This document shows positions 41,649 to 51,532 of a stretch of DNA of 64,000 bases, piece by piece (position 1 is the stretch's first letter; each line of letters opens with the position of its first letter). The DNA lies in assembly GCA_030323885.1 (NCBI GenBank), contig CM059188.1, forward strand, positions 112,758,776 to 112,822,775. The letters are read 5' to 3'. A program made the position numbers and the translations under genes. This DNA comes from Branchipolynoe longqiensis (Eukaryota > Annelida > Polychaeta > Phyllodocida > Polynoidae). The notes below the pieces were generated by a model. That model saw only the letters and a list, made by a program, of their open reading frames with translations. It was not told the DNA's origin and did not search any database.

Positions 41649-44278
41649 TTAGGAGCGTAGTACTGACGTTGCATCGCCAGTTTCTCCTTCTGCAGCTCTG
41701 CAACTGGAAGTAGAGGAAGACAGACGGTCCATAAATATGTGGTTGCAGCAGAGTAGCTGGGCGGCGTCTGCCACCCTCACTATGGCCTTGCTCTCCTTTT
41801 CGTTCCAACGGCTCAGGGCGTCGCAGATGGTGTTATCGGCGCTCCTCACATGGACAGATTGGATGTCGAAGTTGTGCTCTGTGGCTATCCAGAAGAGCCT
41901 CCGGATGAAGTACATCACCCCCTTCGATCTCGACCTGCCAGTGGTGAGGGCGGCCCGGACTGTCTCGTTGTCCATTATCATCACCACCGTGCTGTCCTTC
42001 CATCGGTGGCCCCAGGTCTGACCGGCACAGAAAGCCGCCCACATCTCAAGTACATTGATGTGGGCTCCACGGCAGGCATCATCCGGGGAAGCATGATGGT
42101 GGCCCACCTGGTGCCTGATAGCGTCATCAGCCTCTCTGTCGAATGCCCCCACCCTCCAGTCCCGGTCATGGGTGGTACCAAACCCCTCACCAGAGGCATC
42201 GCTGTAGGTGGAGACATACGGGGTGTGGCGGCCGATGATCCTGGCCTTCCCATTGAATCTTCTTGCGAAGGCCAACGACCACTTCCTGTCCTCGTGGAAA
42301 CCACTGGAGAGGCGGACCTTGAAGTGCGGCTTACCCACCCCCCCCACCGTGTCGTAGATGCGTCTACAGAATGTCCGTCCCCCTCGGACCACCTTGGCAC
42401 AGTGGGCCAGAAGGCCAGCCAGGCTCTCCAGTCGGCCTCTCGTGGTCCTCCGTTTTCCCTCCAGCTCCCCCAGGGCCGCAGTCATCCTGACAAGCTTGTC
42501 CTCGGGCAGTGACATCTCCAGCGCAACAGTATCAATATCGATCCCTAGGAACCTGGTCCGGGTGGCCGGGGAAGTGACCTTGCGGAAGCTGATGTGAAAC
42601 CCCAGCCTCCGCAGGATGGAGATCAGTTTGGCTTGGGTGGTGCACCCCCCCCTCGAAGTCCCTTGTCACCACGCAGAAGTCATCCAGGTAGTTAACGACC
42701 TCACCCGCTCCTTCGCGGACTGCGCATCGGACTATGAAGTCCGAGAGCTTGCTAAACACATATGGGCTGGAGGCAAGGCCCATGCAGAGCCTGTTGTCGC
42801 GGAGGTAGACTGGGTCGTCACCGAAATCCCAGAATATACCCTGCCTCTCGCGATTTCTGGGGTGGATGCTGACCGCGCGGTATGCGTCCCGGATGTCGAT
42901 AGTCGCTAGGCTGTCCCCCCTCTGCATGAGGGCCGCCACGTCGTCCACGCTATTGTATGAGAATTTTACGGCCACCCCCTCCGTGTAATTGTTCACCGAC
43001 TCCCCCTCGGGGCGGCTGCAGTCCACTATACCTCTGACTCCCCCACCATCCTTGGGGATGCAGAAAAGCCTGTGGACGTAGGTGGGGGGGGTCTGCGACC
43101 ACCGTAATGGCACCGCTTTCAATCTCCGCATGGAGTTTTCTCGACATGGCGGCTCTGTCGGCCAAGTCGCCCCCGCTGCCGTGTGGGCAGTCATAGGCCG
43201 CCGTGCAATCATGGTTTATGACCATAAACCCAAAACAGACGCCTTTAAGTATGTATTCAGCGTCCGGGTCGGTGTCTCCTCGCAGGAAAAGTTCCGCGAA
43301 CACTCTGCAAGGCCTCATCTGGGAGACCACCCCCTCAATGCTGTGTATACAGCTGCACACGCCTCCCATGCAACCGTCCCAGACGCCGAATGCCATCGTA
43401 TGATCACCGCCGGGCTCCGTCACCGTGATCGAGAAGACACGTGTGCCGTCCCCCTCCTCCACTCGGAGCCAGTCCGGTCCTAGGCCGTCCGGTCGCCGCC
43501 TCCAAACCGGGCGGCTCCCTCTGCCACGACCGGCCGTGTGGCTGGTATCGTTGGAGGTGGCCGGTCCCGGCAGCCCGCCTGGGCCGGCCCTGCCATCACA
43601 CGTGTTATTGTTTACACGCGAGCCGGTGCTTACACCTAGGTCCGCGCTGTCGGCCACCGGCCGGGTCCCACCGCCACCGACGATGTGTGCAGTATTCTGC
43701 ATTTTTGCGTGCACATCCGGTACCTCTGGCATTTTTCCGTGTACATATTTTTTCACTTTAGCGTGCATCTCTGGTACATCTGGTATTTTCCCGTGTACCT
43801 CAGTGTTATCATTCCGGTCCTCGCCGTAGGCGGCCAGGTGGCTGCTCTCGCCACCAGCGGTGCCGCCTCCTCCCCGGTCGGAGCAGGCCTCTGGCCCACG
43901 CCCCTCCGTGGTGCGCGTTCGCGCCAAAACTGATGGATGCAGGTCAGCGGTAGCGTCCCTCGTGGTGACCCCGCCCTTCCTCCGGGCCACGTACCTCCAT
44001 GGCGCGCGTTCCCGCCACAAGCGTAGGATGTAGGTCAGCGGTAGCGTCCCAACCGCTCGCCCCGTCCCCGCAGCTCCCCCGAGCCATAGGCAGCGCGGGC
44101 TGGCTGGTGTGACCCTGCCCTGGGTCCAGTCATTCCTTGGTACACTTAATCCTGGCATGGCTCCTGCTCCCGCAACGACTACACCAGTGGCCAAAACCGC
44201 ATTTTTCCTCCCCGGCATTGCATCCCCCTTCTCTGTTCCACCTGAAGCATGCTCTTTTGCCTTCACGCTCAAAAACAC
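41649..44278 (-). pseudogene. Ngaro pol: reverse transcriptase and RNase H, frameshifted
   Basis: Reading from 44278 downwards, the first frame holds low-complexity linker and then an N-terminal RT region (FAELFLRGDTDPDAEYILKG). Near 43085 a run of eight G (plus strand) shifts the frame. RT continues with HRLFCIPKDGG, IDIRDAY (motif A) and YLDD (active site, residue 175 of that frame). A second run of eight C near 42645 shifts it again. RNase H then runs from 42515 to 41649 with STYSDAS (D106), NVLEMWA (E157), MIMDNETV (D182) and SADNTICDALSRW. Order and motifs fit Ngaro pol. There is no methyltransferase-like domain, unlike DIRS. In both shifts one base fewer in the homopolymer would restore the frame. 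Confidence 0.9.
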
Positions 44279-45515
44279 GCCCAGTTTTCGTTGATGTACC
44301 TATCAGGCTCTTGGCCTTGGGCTTCATCGACTCATGGCCATAATGCAGTAAGCTGGCCGCAGTGTTTCCTCCGGTAAAGGCGGCGAACCCTTCACTCTCG
44401 GCCACCTTTCTGACTGCCGTGTCATAACGGACGTGTGCTGTGTCCTTAAAGATCTCATGCTTAGCTTTTGATGCTATGAAGGAGAGGTGCCCGAATAGGG
44501 CCTTGGCATCTGTAACCGTTACACCGTCCAGATCCTAACCAGACGGGGTGGCCGAGTGGGTTGGAGCGTCCGTCTCCCGTGCTGGTAGATCGTGGGGTCG
44601 TGGGTTCGAGTCCCGGTCGAGTCAAACCAATGACTTTAAAATTGATACTTGTCGCTTCCTAGCCAGACGCTCGGCATTATTAGGATAGGGCAAGGACTGG
44701 TGTGCTCAGTGTCAGGATAATGTGACTGGGTGGGATATCAGGTCATGGTGTCGGCGGCCTGGTTTCCCAGTGGGACAGCACTATAAAGTCGCCATGAGTG
44801 TGCACTGTCACAAGTCGGTACCCGTCCTGATATGACCTTAGATGTTGCTAGGACGTAAAACAACAACAAACAAACAAACAAACCGTCCAGATCCGCGAAC
44901 CAACGGCCAGATGCCTCATATAGTTCCGATACCGATAGTTTTTTGACCTCCTTCTTCTCCTCAGTGAAGTGTTTAAGCGACCACTTACTTTTTCTCCTCC
45001 TTGACGTGCTCCTGGTACGGCTCCTGGATCCTGAAGTGCTGTATGATCGCGAACGCCTCCTCCTGTGCCGGCTCCTCCGTGTGACCTCCCCGTACGCTGA
45101 GTGTCCATTATCCGCGACCGGCGGTACTGCCGCCGCCGCCGTAGTCCTGTTGGCGGCGGTCGGTCCCGCCACCGCCGGGGAATGGTGGGCGGGGGCCTCC
45201 CGGCCCTCCCTCTCCCGTATGAGAGCGTCCCGGCGCTTAGTCAGGTCGGACATCCTCTTCTCTCTCTCCAGTTTTCTTATTTCTTCACGCATAAGTTGTT
45301 CGTCTTGGTCAATCTCGAGATCCTGAACGTCCTTTGTGATCGTATCCACTGCACGGTCCTCCGATCCCGATCCCCCCCGACGCCATGTTGATCGCTGAGA
45401 ATTTACGAGTAACTCTGATTTGCTCACCGGCAGCGTCCTCACGTTTTACGTCTGGGATACACCTCTGTCCGGGATGGATTTTCCCACACGGGACACATAG
45501 GCTCTCGGACATCAC
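44130..45515 (-). pseudogene. Ngaro gag, interrupted by a SINE
   Basis: The structural protein of the element. The N-terminus has a Cys-containing start (CVPCGKIHPGQRC). Next come a charged coiled-coil-like stretch (EEIRKLEREKRMSDLTKRRD) and an Arg/Ser-rich tract (RSRHRRRRSRSYSTSGSRS). After the SINE insertion the C-terminal part ends in a CCCH/CCHC-like zinc-binding region (CGFGHWCSRCGSRSHARIKC) near 44140. The frame changes between 45515 and 45440 and again at the SINE. The pol frame overlaps its end. Identity is inferred from position and composition, which match Ngaro gag proteins. Confidence 0.75.
44536..44881 (+). mobile_element. SINE-A inserted in Ngaro gag, 13-bp target duplication
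   Basis: Flanked by accgtccagatcc at 44523-44535 and 44882-44894. Excellent type 1 head (ggggtggccgagtgggttgg), B box gggttcgagtcccgg and tail caacaaacaaacaaacaaa. One of the least decayed copies, and younger than the Ngaro insertion. Confidence 0.95.
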
Positions 45516-45570
45516 AACTATCCGATGCTATCAGACTTATCCGGAACTATCCGGACTTAAGGAACTATCC

Positions 45571-45829
45571 GTCCTGCTGAGCGGGAGCGGGAGTGGTAGT
45601 GACCAGGCACAGCTGGTATCATGCAGTCATGAGCCACTCACAGGTGGCAGTGCAGTGGTGGATGAAGGAACTAAGCTAGGCATAGCAGGTTGGGTAGTCG
45701 TAACTCAATGAATAGGATTGGGTACTAGCTAAGTCACATGAATTCAGGTGTAGAGTAATATAGAGGGGGAGAACTGCTCGGTGGTAGTGTCCTTGTTTAT
45801 ATTCCCATAATAGATTATAGAGCACATAA
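45571..45829 (-). repeat. Ngaro A1 repeat
   Basis: Left end of the element in its own orientation. It abuts MITE-L (gagactgtctcaaaaggtg) at 45830. Between A1 and gag lie about 55 bp with aactatccg repeats. Confidence 0.95.
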
Positions 45830-46488
45830 TGAGACTGTCTCAAAAGGTGCTAAAGGGGCTGTCACATTAGGGTTTTTTGCAGGAGCGTATGGCGGCGTAA
45901 GCGCGTTACGTCATATACGTCGGCATACGCCGTATACGCTACTCATACGCTACGCATACGCTACTCATACGCCGGCGTATGTGAAGCGTATGAGGCATAC
46001 GCCGCCATACGCTTTCATAAATCCGTCCGTCCAAATTTTTTTGTGCATGCTAAAAAAAACTCGACCTATGAGGGCGTATGGCCCATACTGTCAAAAAATG
46101 TCACAGCACGCTCCCATACGCTCCTCATACGCTCCTCGTAGGTTCCTCGTAGGTTCCACATACGCTCAAAACCACCCGAAAGGTCACCAAATGTCATCAT
46201 AGGCCGGCACGCGCAGGACCTACGTAGGTTTTCAATACGCTCCCGCCATACGCCGTAATGTGACAGGGCCTTAAGCAATATGGGACAAAACTTTGTCCAT
46301 CGTAATGATCAACATACTATCTTCTTATGCATTTGCTCAGGATAAACTGATTTGTTTTTTACATGGTGTTTCATAATCCCAATAGAATACATATTGATAT
46401 GAAGCAAATGTCCTGTTTTGTGTCAATCGTTACAATGGACAAAAAAAGAAAGAAGAGTTATCACCTTTTGAGACAGGCTCATTATATA
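45830..46488. mobile_element. MITE-L copy split by MITE-I
   Basis: Ends gagactgtctcaaaaggtg and caccttttgagacaggctc. Relative to the copies at 47749 and 51250 it is in reverse. A 424-bp MITE-I interrupts it at 45851-46274. Its left end coincides with the outer end of the Ngaro element. Confidence 0.85.
45851..46274. mobile_element. Foldback MITE-I with a catacgc motif array
   Basis: Ends aaggggctgtcacatta and taatgtgacagggcctt. The interior repeats catacgc and gcgtatg many times in both orientations. No coding capacity. Confidence 0.85.
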
Positions 46489-46777
46489 CATACATGCGTT
46501 TGGTCACGTACACCGATTAGTAATAGAACATTTGCATTCCCCCTATGCCGAATATCGGAATATTTTACAACGTTATCTGATTGGCCGTTGTTGGGCGCTG
46601 ATTTTATGCGAGCTGACGTGGACCATTATGCGGCGTGGACGCCCTCTGGTGGCATCTGGTGGCGTCATCTGGCAGCCTCGTTCTGGCACGCGCTGGGCGG
46701 GTGTTGTCACCATGTCACCGTGTGAGCAGAATGCCTCATGTGATGGGTGCCGCCGCTGTCAGACTGCCAGCAGTGTG
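46489..46777. other. No gene or repeat recognised
   Basis: GC-moderate sequence between a MITE and a SINE; possibly old single-copy DNA. It carries short open frames only. Confidence 0.4.
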
Positions 46778-46789
46778 GTCACCCGATGA

Positions 46790-47099
46790 TGTTTGTTTGT
46801 TTGTTGTTTTACGTCCTAGCAACATCCAAGGTCATATTAGGACGGGTACCGACTTCTGACAGTACGCACTCATGGTGACTTTATAGTGCTTCCCCACTGG
46901 GAAATAAGGCTGCTGGCACCATGACCCGATATCCCACTCAGTCACATTATCCTGACACTGAACTAACCAGTCCTTGCCCTATCCTAATAATGCCGAGCAC
47001 CAGGCTAGGAAGTGACAAATATCAATTTTAAGGTCAACCGAACATACGACCTTCCGCACGCGAGGCCCGCGCTCTACCGATTAGGCCACCGCGCCCGGT
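46790..47099 (-). mobile_element. SINE-A copy, type 2 head, 12-bp target duplication
   Basis: Flanked by gtcacccgatga at 46778-46789 and 47100-47111. Tail tgtttgtttgtttgttgttt at the left; head complement gattaggccaccgcgcccgg. Confidence 0.95.
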
Positions 47100-47244
47100 G
47101 TCACCCGATGAAGTCGGCTCCCTCCTATTCCTTCCTAGCCGACTGACTGTATGATTGGCACATTCCCGTCGGCACACACACACAGCGATGTACTAACCAC
47201 TCTACCGACGTGGGTCTTGGCAAAGGCAGTGTCTAGGGACCAGT

Positions 47245-47639
47245 TAGATAAAAGATTCATCCGGTACTCACAGTACACGGGTGAATACCAACGTAGTCTA
47301 AATACGGGTGAAAATAGCTTTAGTATGGAACAAGAAGTAGAATGCCTGGCTCCAGTGTCAAATGGTTACATATTTGGTGAAATGGGAGAGAATGCAAAAA
47401 TCCAAGATGGCGGCCATAGAACGCAATCAATTTCAATTTTAAATCATATTAAACTAGCTATTTTATTATATTTTTCAACTCAAGGTAGTGGGTAAATATG
47501 AAGACATCTACAAAGAATAAATGTTGCTTCTTAGATTGTGAAATTAGGCTCTCATTTCATTAACCCGCTTTTTCAACGGTTTTTATATAAGGCTGGTTTT
47601 CACCTGTGTACTGCGCGTACCGGGTGAATCCTTTATCTA
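47245..47639. mobile_element. MITE-E, copy 2, with exact 9-bp target duplication
   Basis: 395 bp, ends tagataaaagattcatccgg and its near complement. Flanks gggaccagt (47236-47244) and gggaccagt (47640-47648) are identical. Confidence 0.95.
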
Positions 47640-47752
47640 GGGACCAGTCAGTTCTGTTCTCACCAACTCTCCCAGCATTTGGGATATGTAGTTAGTATCA
47701 TCTATGTGGCATTAACTTAGGTAAACGTCGTGTGTATGTGTGTATATATATG

Positions 47753-48005
47753 AGCTGTCTCAAAAGGTGATAACTCTTCTTTTTTTTGTCCATTGTAACG
47801 ATTGACACAAAACAGCACAGAAACAGATACACTGAAAACACTAAGGACATTTGCTTCAAATCAATATGTATTCTATTGGGATTATGAAATACCATGTAAA
47901 AAACAAATCAGTTTATCCTGAGCAAATGCATAAGTAGATAGTATGTTGATCGTTACAATGGACAGAGTTTGTCCCACATTGCTTAGCACCTTTTGAGACA
48001 GTCTC
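47753..48005. mobile_element. MITE-L, intact copy
   Basis: Ends gagctgtctcaaaaggtg and caccttttgagacagtctc, flanked by atat on both sides. The interior (ttgcttcaaatcaatatgta) matches 51250 and, in reverse, 45830. Confidence 0.85.
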
Positions 48006-48039
48006 ATATATATATATGTATATATACTAATATTTGGTT

Positions 48040-48338
48040 CACCAGATGGGATGGCTGAATGAGTTGAGCATCCGTCTCTTGTTTCGGTACAACGTGGGGT
48101 TTCAAACCCACGGGTTTCGAACAGCTGGTTTCAAATGCTGGTCGAGTCAAACCAATGACTTGAAAATTGATACTTGTCGCTTCCTAGCCTGGTGCTCTGC
48201 ATTATTAGGATAGGGCTAGGACTGTTTGGCTCAGTGTCAGGATAATGTGACTGTGTGGCAGATCAGGTCATGGTGCTGGCGGCCTGGCCTCCCCTTGGGG
48301 CAGCACTATAAAGTCACCATGAGTGTGCACTGTCGTCA
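48040..48338 (+). mobile_element. SINE-A copy, type 1 head
   Basis: Head gatgggatggctgaatgagt with a small duplication around the B box. The 3' end is cut before the cctgatatgacc block and continues in aataataataaataa. Confidence 0.8.
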
Positions 48339-48365
48339 GTAAAAAGAATAATAATAAATAACGCC

Positions 48366-48507
48366 AACCAGACGGGATGGCCGAATGAGTTAGAGCGTCT
48401 GTCTCCCGTGTTGGTAGGCCATGGGTTCGAATCCTGGTCGAGTCAAACCAATGACTTAAAAATTGATACTTGTCACTTCCTAGCCAGATGCTCAGCATTA
48501 TTAGGAT
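48366..48507 (+). mobile_element. SINE-A, 3'-truncated copy
   Basis: Head gacgggatggccgaatgagt and B box ggttcgaatcctgg, ends at attattaggatc where the next element begins. Confidence 0.85.
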
Positions 48508-48525
48508 CTGTTTTAAAAATGGATG

Positions 48526-48940
48526 AGGCTATTCGCAGAGCTGCTTTGCTCTGCGATATTGTGAAAGAATGATTATTATTCGCAGAGCTGCTCTGCGAAT
48601 TGCTGAGCGTGTTCTGATCATCACTCAATCTTTGGCCAGTAGATAGAAAACAGGTATGTGAAAATGAATATGGTAGTTTCAAAGAAGAATATCATCAAAT
48701 TTGAGTCATTTGCAGAGGTTTTTGGATCAATGGGGAAAAAAGAATTCTGAGCAATTTTCTTTAAACTTCAAGTGTCGGATTCAAAAGATTTGAGACCCAG
48801 ATGAAGAACATTTCTTCTACATAATGCAAAATACTAGCTTGGTAATACCTCTAAAAGTGGCCGACAGCAAAGGAAAGAGTAACGCATACCGCAAAAGTCG
48901 GGTAAACACCGCGATGCGTATCTCTGCGAATAAATAGCCT
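48526..48940. mobile_element. Foldback-like element with aggctatt-cgcagag termini
   Basis: Left aggctattcgcagagctgct; right ctctgcgaataaatagcct. The left part has nested palindromes (gcagagctgctctgc near 48580). It follows a truncated SINE-A without a gap and may have replaced its end. Confidence 0.6.
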
Positions 48941-49003
48941 GTGCGTTTAAAAATAGACAAATAGTACAGGTTTCCTACTGGTCCTTAAAATCCTACAAAG
49001 TTC

Positions 49004-49182
49004 TTAAAGCTGCATAGTCTGATGAAAGGATCACATTTTCAAAACCAAAACAATTATGTAGATTTGATTCTACGTATCTAACTGTCACTTGAACTAAAGT
49101 AAAGTACATTGCACTGATCAACCTAATATATTTATCTCAGAAAATGAGAGAAACGTAAAACCATCGGAGTATGCAACTTTAA
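49004..49182 (+). mobile_element. MITE-A, internally deleted copy
   Basis: Both ends present (ttaaagctgcatagtctgat, atcggagtatgcaactttaa) but about half of the interior is gone. Confidence 0.85.
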
Positions 49183-49339
49183 ATTGACCATTTAAACAAG
49201 ACTGGAAAGTCCTTGAAATTTTAGTTATTGGGCAATTGTTAGGAAAAGTCATGGATATATAGTTACTGACAATTTGAAATCATGTTTTAATTTAGTAATC
49301 TTAGTTTGCAAACCAGAGTAATGGTGCGCCCTGTCCCAA

Positions 49340-49713
49340 GAACCAATCCATCAATCAATCAATCAATAGTTCCATCCTCTAGTCGAGGGTTGGATGCAAT
49401 GGTTCTCCACTTGTCCCGATGTTGTGCTGTTCTGATAGACTGTGAATAATTCAAGCCTGTCCACTGTGAAATATTTGTAAACCATGATGTTCTTGGTCTC
49501 CCTCTCCCTCTGCTGCCATTCACCTTCCCTTCCAACAATGTACGGTATATTGAACTCTGACGAATGATGTGGCCAAAATAAATAAGTTTCTTTGTCTGTA
49601 TAGTGGCAAACAAGCTTTTCTTATTTTTAATTTTTCTGAGAACTTCTTTGTTGGTGATCTTCTTTGTCCATGATATTTTCATCATCCTTCGATAAGTCCA
49701 CATCTCAATCCAT
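49340..49713 (-). pseudogene. LINE reverse transcriptase C-terminal fragment
   Basis: Open on the minus strand for about 118 codons to a stop, followed by a (gatt)n-type tail (tcaatcaatcaatcaa on the plus strand). The readable blocks MWTYRRMMKISWTKKITN, LIYFGHIIRQ and GRGRPRTSW are typical of the region after the RT domain in many animal LINE proteins. It is a 5'-truncated end. It belongs to another LINE than the one at 3450 and is joined to repeat R1. Confidence 0.85.
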
Positions 49714-49985
49714 ACGGGGAGCAAATAGAGGTTTCACACCGGCAAGAACATGTCAAGACAGGCGCAAAAGTAATTGTCCCTGCAGTGGCTGGTCGGGAGA
49801 TGTTGGGAGTTCCATACATCAACCGCCCTTAATGCTGCCACAGTGACATGGTTTTCTGTTTAGGGTTTGCTCCCTTAGCCTTCGGTTCTGTCAAGAACCT
49901 GTACCACAAGGCAGTGGTTTACAACTCTGCAGGGCAGGGGCGTCAAACTCCCTGAGGTGTTGCTATACCTGCAATACCTGCATAC
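49714..49985 (-). repeat. Dispersed repeat R1, second copy
   Basis: Reverse complement of 25312-25560 (ggagcaaatagaggtttcac onward). It stops at the LINE fragment at the same point (after tatttgctccc) where the first copy changes. Confidence 0.75.
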
Positions 49986-50002
49986 CTGCTAGGACATAAC
50001 CA

Positions 50003-50095
50003 ACAAATATAGTGCTGCCCAACTGGGAGACCAGACTACCAGCACCATGACCCGATTTCCCACTCAGTCACTTTATCCTGACACCGAGCCAACAA
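50003..50095 (-). mobile_element. SINE-A middle-body fragment
   Basis: Only the block tatagtgctgccc to ctgacaccgagccaac is present. Confidence 0.75.
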
Positions 50096-50311
50096 TTTCA
50101 TAAGGATGGCTGTGGGATTTCTGTGGTTGATCCTTAAAAATCGCTGTCTCGAGTCCTAACAAGTTTTTGAAAGTCATGGTAAGAAAACCTTTTAAGGAGT
50201 GGGAATCATGTAGTTATAGAATGGGACTGAAAATGTGAACAGTGGGTGTCACTGAATTCTCATCTCAGTTAAGGGATAGATCCGTTTTCCTGCCCAACTC
50301 TTAATTAAATA

Positions 50312-50465
50312 CAGTGCAACTCCATTATAAAGCACCCTGATTTAACATGAATTCTAATATAACGCAAGATGATTCAGTGGACCCAGAATTCCTTAATTCA
50401 AAGGTCATTCAGTTAACCGAACCTCGATTTAGCATGACCCCGGTGTTTTCGCGATGACATTTTAT
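50312..50465. mobile_element. pogo-like MITE fragment, cagtg family
   Basis: Left end cagtgcaactccattataaa; the right end is not found. Interior similar to 34735-34900. Confidence 0.6.
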
Positions 50466-50950
50466 AGACAGGATCATTATTATCATTATATAAAAAGGTG
50501 GAGCGGCTTATCCTTTATTATTGTTCTGATTATTACTGTGCAGTAATGGGTCGGTTATTCAATGACGATTAATATGTATATCGGCCTATCACGACCCGAC
50601 TTGATCGATCCCTCTGTCCGCTACTGCAGCGCCACCGCGTGTTGGTGCCCTGCGAACCGCTACTCGGCCATTTCGCACCGGGTTTTCAAACTTGTAACCG
50701 GCTAGGCAATTATCCTAGCCAAGATCTAGAATTAAAGTGGTCATCCCATACTTATGTTTGTCTTATGTTCTAGAGGGTAGCCTAACTTTATAGACCCCAA
50801 CAATCGCGTTGTAACGGGTTCGCCTTATCTTTGAGGTGCTGGCAGGTGGCAGGTTCTTACTTGGCTTATCAGGACTATAATTGCACTACTGGTATCCCGT
50901 AACAAGCTCCACAACAGGCAGCCACTCACTGCCTGCTTGGTAACGCACCT
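50466..50950. other. No gene or repeat recognised
   Basis: No domain-bearing frame and no similarity to other parts of the window. Confidence 0.4.
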
Positions 50951-51248
50951 AATGGTTGGTTGTTGGAGTTTTACATCCTGGCAACATCTAAGAGGTCATA
51001 TCAGGACGGGTACTGATTTGTGACAGTGCTGCCTCATGGCGACTTTTATAGTGCTGCCCCACTGAGAAATTAGGCCTCGAGGACCATGACCCGACATTAT
51101 CCTGATCCTGAGCTAATCAGTCCTTTCCCAATTCAAGTAATGCCAAGTAGCGCCAGTCTATGTAGCAACAACTTGAACAAGTAAGCCCTTTACATTTTGT
51201 AAGTCTTTAGTTTGACTTGGCCGGGATTCAAAGTCCCCAAGTTCCCCA
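50951..51248 (-). mobile_element. SINE-A copy
   Basis: Tail ggttggttgttggagtttta, diverged middle body, and B box remnant gggattcaaagtcccc. Confidence 0.8.
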
Positions 51249-51249
51249 C

Positions 51250-51514
51250 GGGAAGCATGTGAGCCTGTCTCCAAAGGTGCTAGCTCTTCATTTTTTCGTC
51301 CATAGTAACGATTGACACAAAACAGCCAGAAACGGCTACACTGAAAACACAAGGACATTTGCTTCAAATCAATATGTATTCTATTGGGATTATGAAACAC
51401 CATGTAAAAACAGATCAGTTTATCCTGAGCAAATGCATAAGTAGATAGTGTGTTGATCGTTACTATGGACAAAGTTTTGTCCCATATTGCTTAGCACCTT
51501 TTGAGACAGTCTCA
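51250..51514. mobile_element. MITE-L, third copy
   Basis: Ends gagcctgtctccaaaggtg and caccttttgagacagtctc, flanked by atgt on both sides. Confidence 0.85.
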
Positions 51515-51532
51515 TGTGCTGTACCAATTGGG

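Larger units (their letters stand above)
40625..41674 (-). pseudogene. Ngaro tyrosine recombinase, frameshifted
   Basis: The enzyme would integrate the circular DNA copy. The N-terminal SAM-like part is clear (VRRYLDFVEEFG, then TSVLNYLSGLNFFLRSEG). It overlaps the RNase H frame end by 26 bp. The frame shifts near 41285, where the first catalytic arginine region (FRALLRKCQ) lies in the next frame, and again near 41250. The HxxR box is present (YSSHSLRRG) but runs straight into a tract of about 22 C/G bases at 41006-41028 that breaks the frame. The end with the helix carrying the active tyrosine (RGDWASDTIFAYL) continues in another frame and reads into B1. All catalytic boxes exist, so the gene was functional recently. 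Confidence 0.85.
40349..45829 (-). mobile_element. Ngaro-type retrotransposon with split direct repeats
   Basis: In minus-strand order the element reads A1 (45829-45571), gag, RT/RNase H, tyrosine recombinase, B1 (40794-40711), A2 (40710-40452), B2 (40432-40349). A1 and A2 are both 259 bp with about four differences; B1 and B2 are both 84 bp with one. This A1 / B1-A2-B2 order is the hallmark of Ngaro elements, which integrate a circular DNA by tyrosine recombination and leave no target duplication. None is seen here. Young repeats contrast with several frameshifts in the genes. A SINE-A sits in gag. Confidence 0.95.

Noticed and set aside
41850..42512. 220-codon plus-strand frame
   Set aside because: Shadow of the Ngaro RNase H on the opposite strand, which has clear catalytic motifs.
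43425..43829. Plus-strand frames of 106-134 codons
   Set aside because: They lie opposite the low-complexity part of Ngaro pol and have no motifs of their own.
44536..44640. Functional tRNA gene (tRNA-Ser/Leu-like head)
   Set aside because: A and B boxes are present, but the sequence continues into the SINE body, and no complete cloverleaf with acceptor stem pairing was found. The same holds for the other SINE heads.
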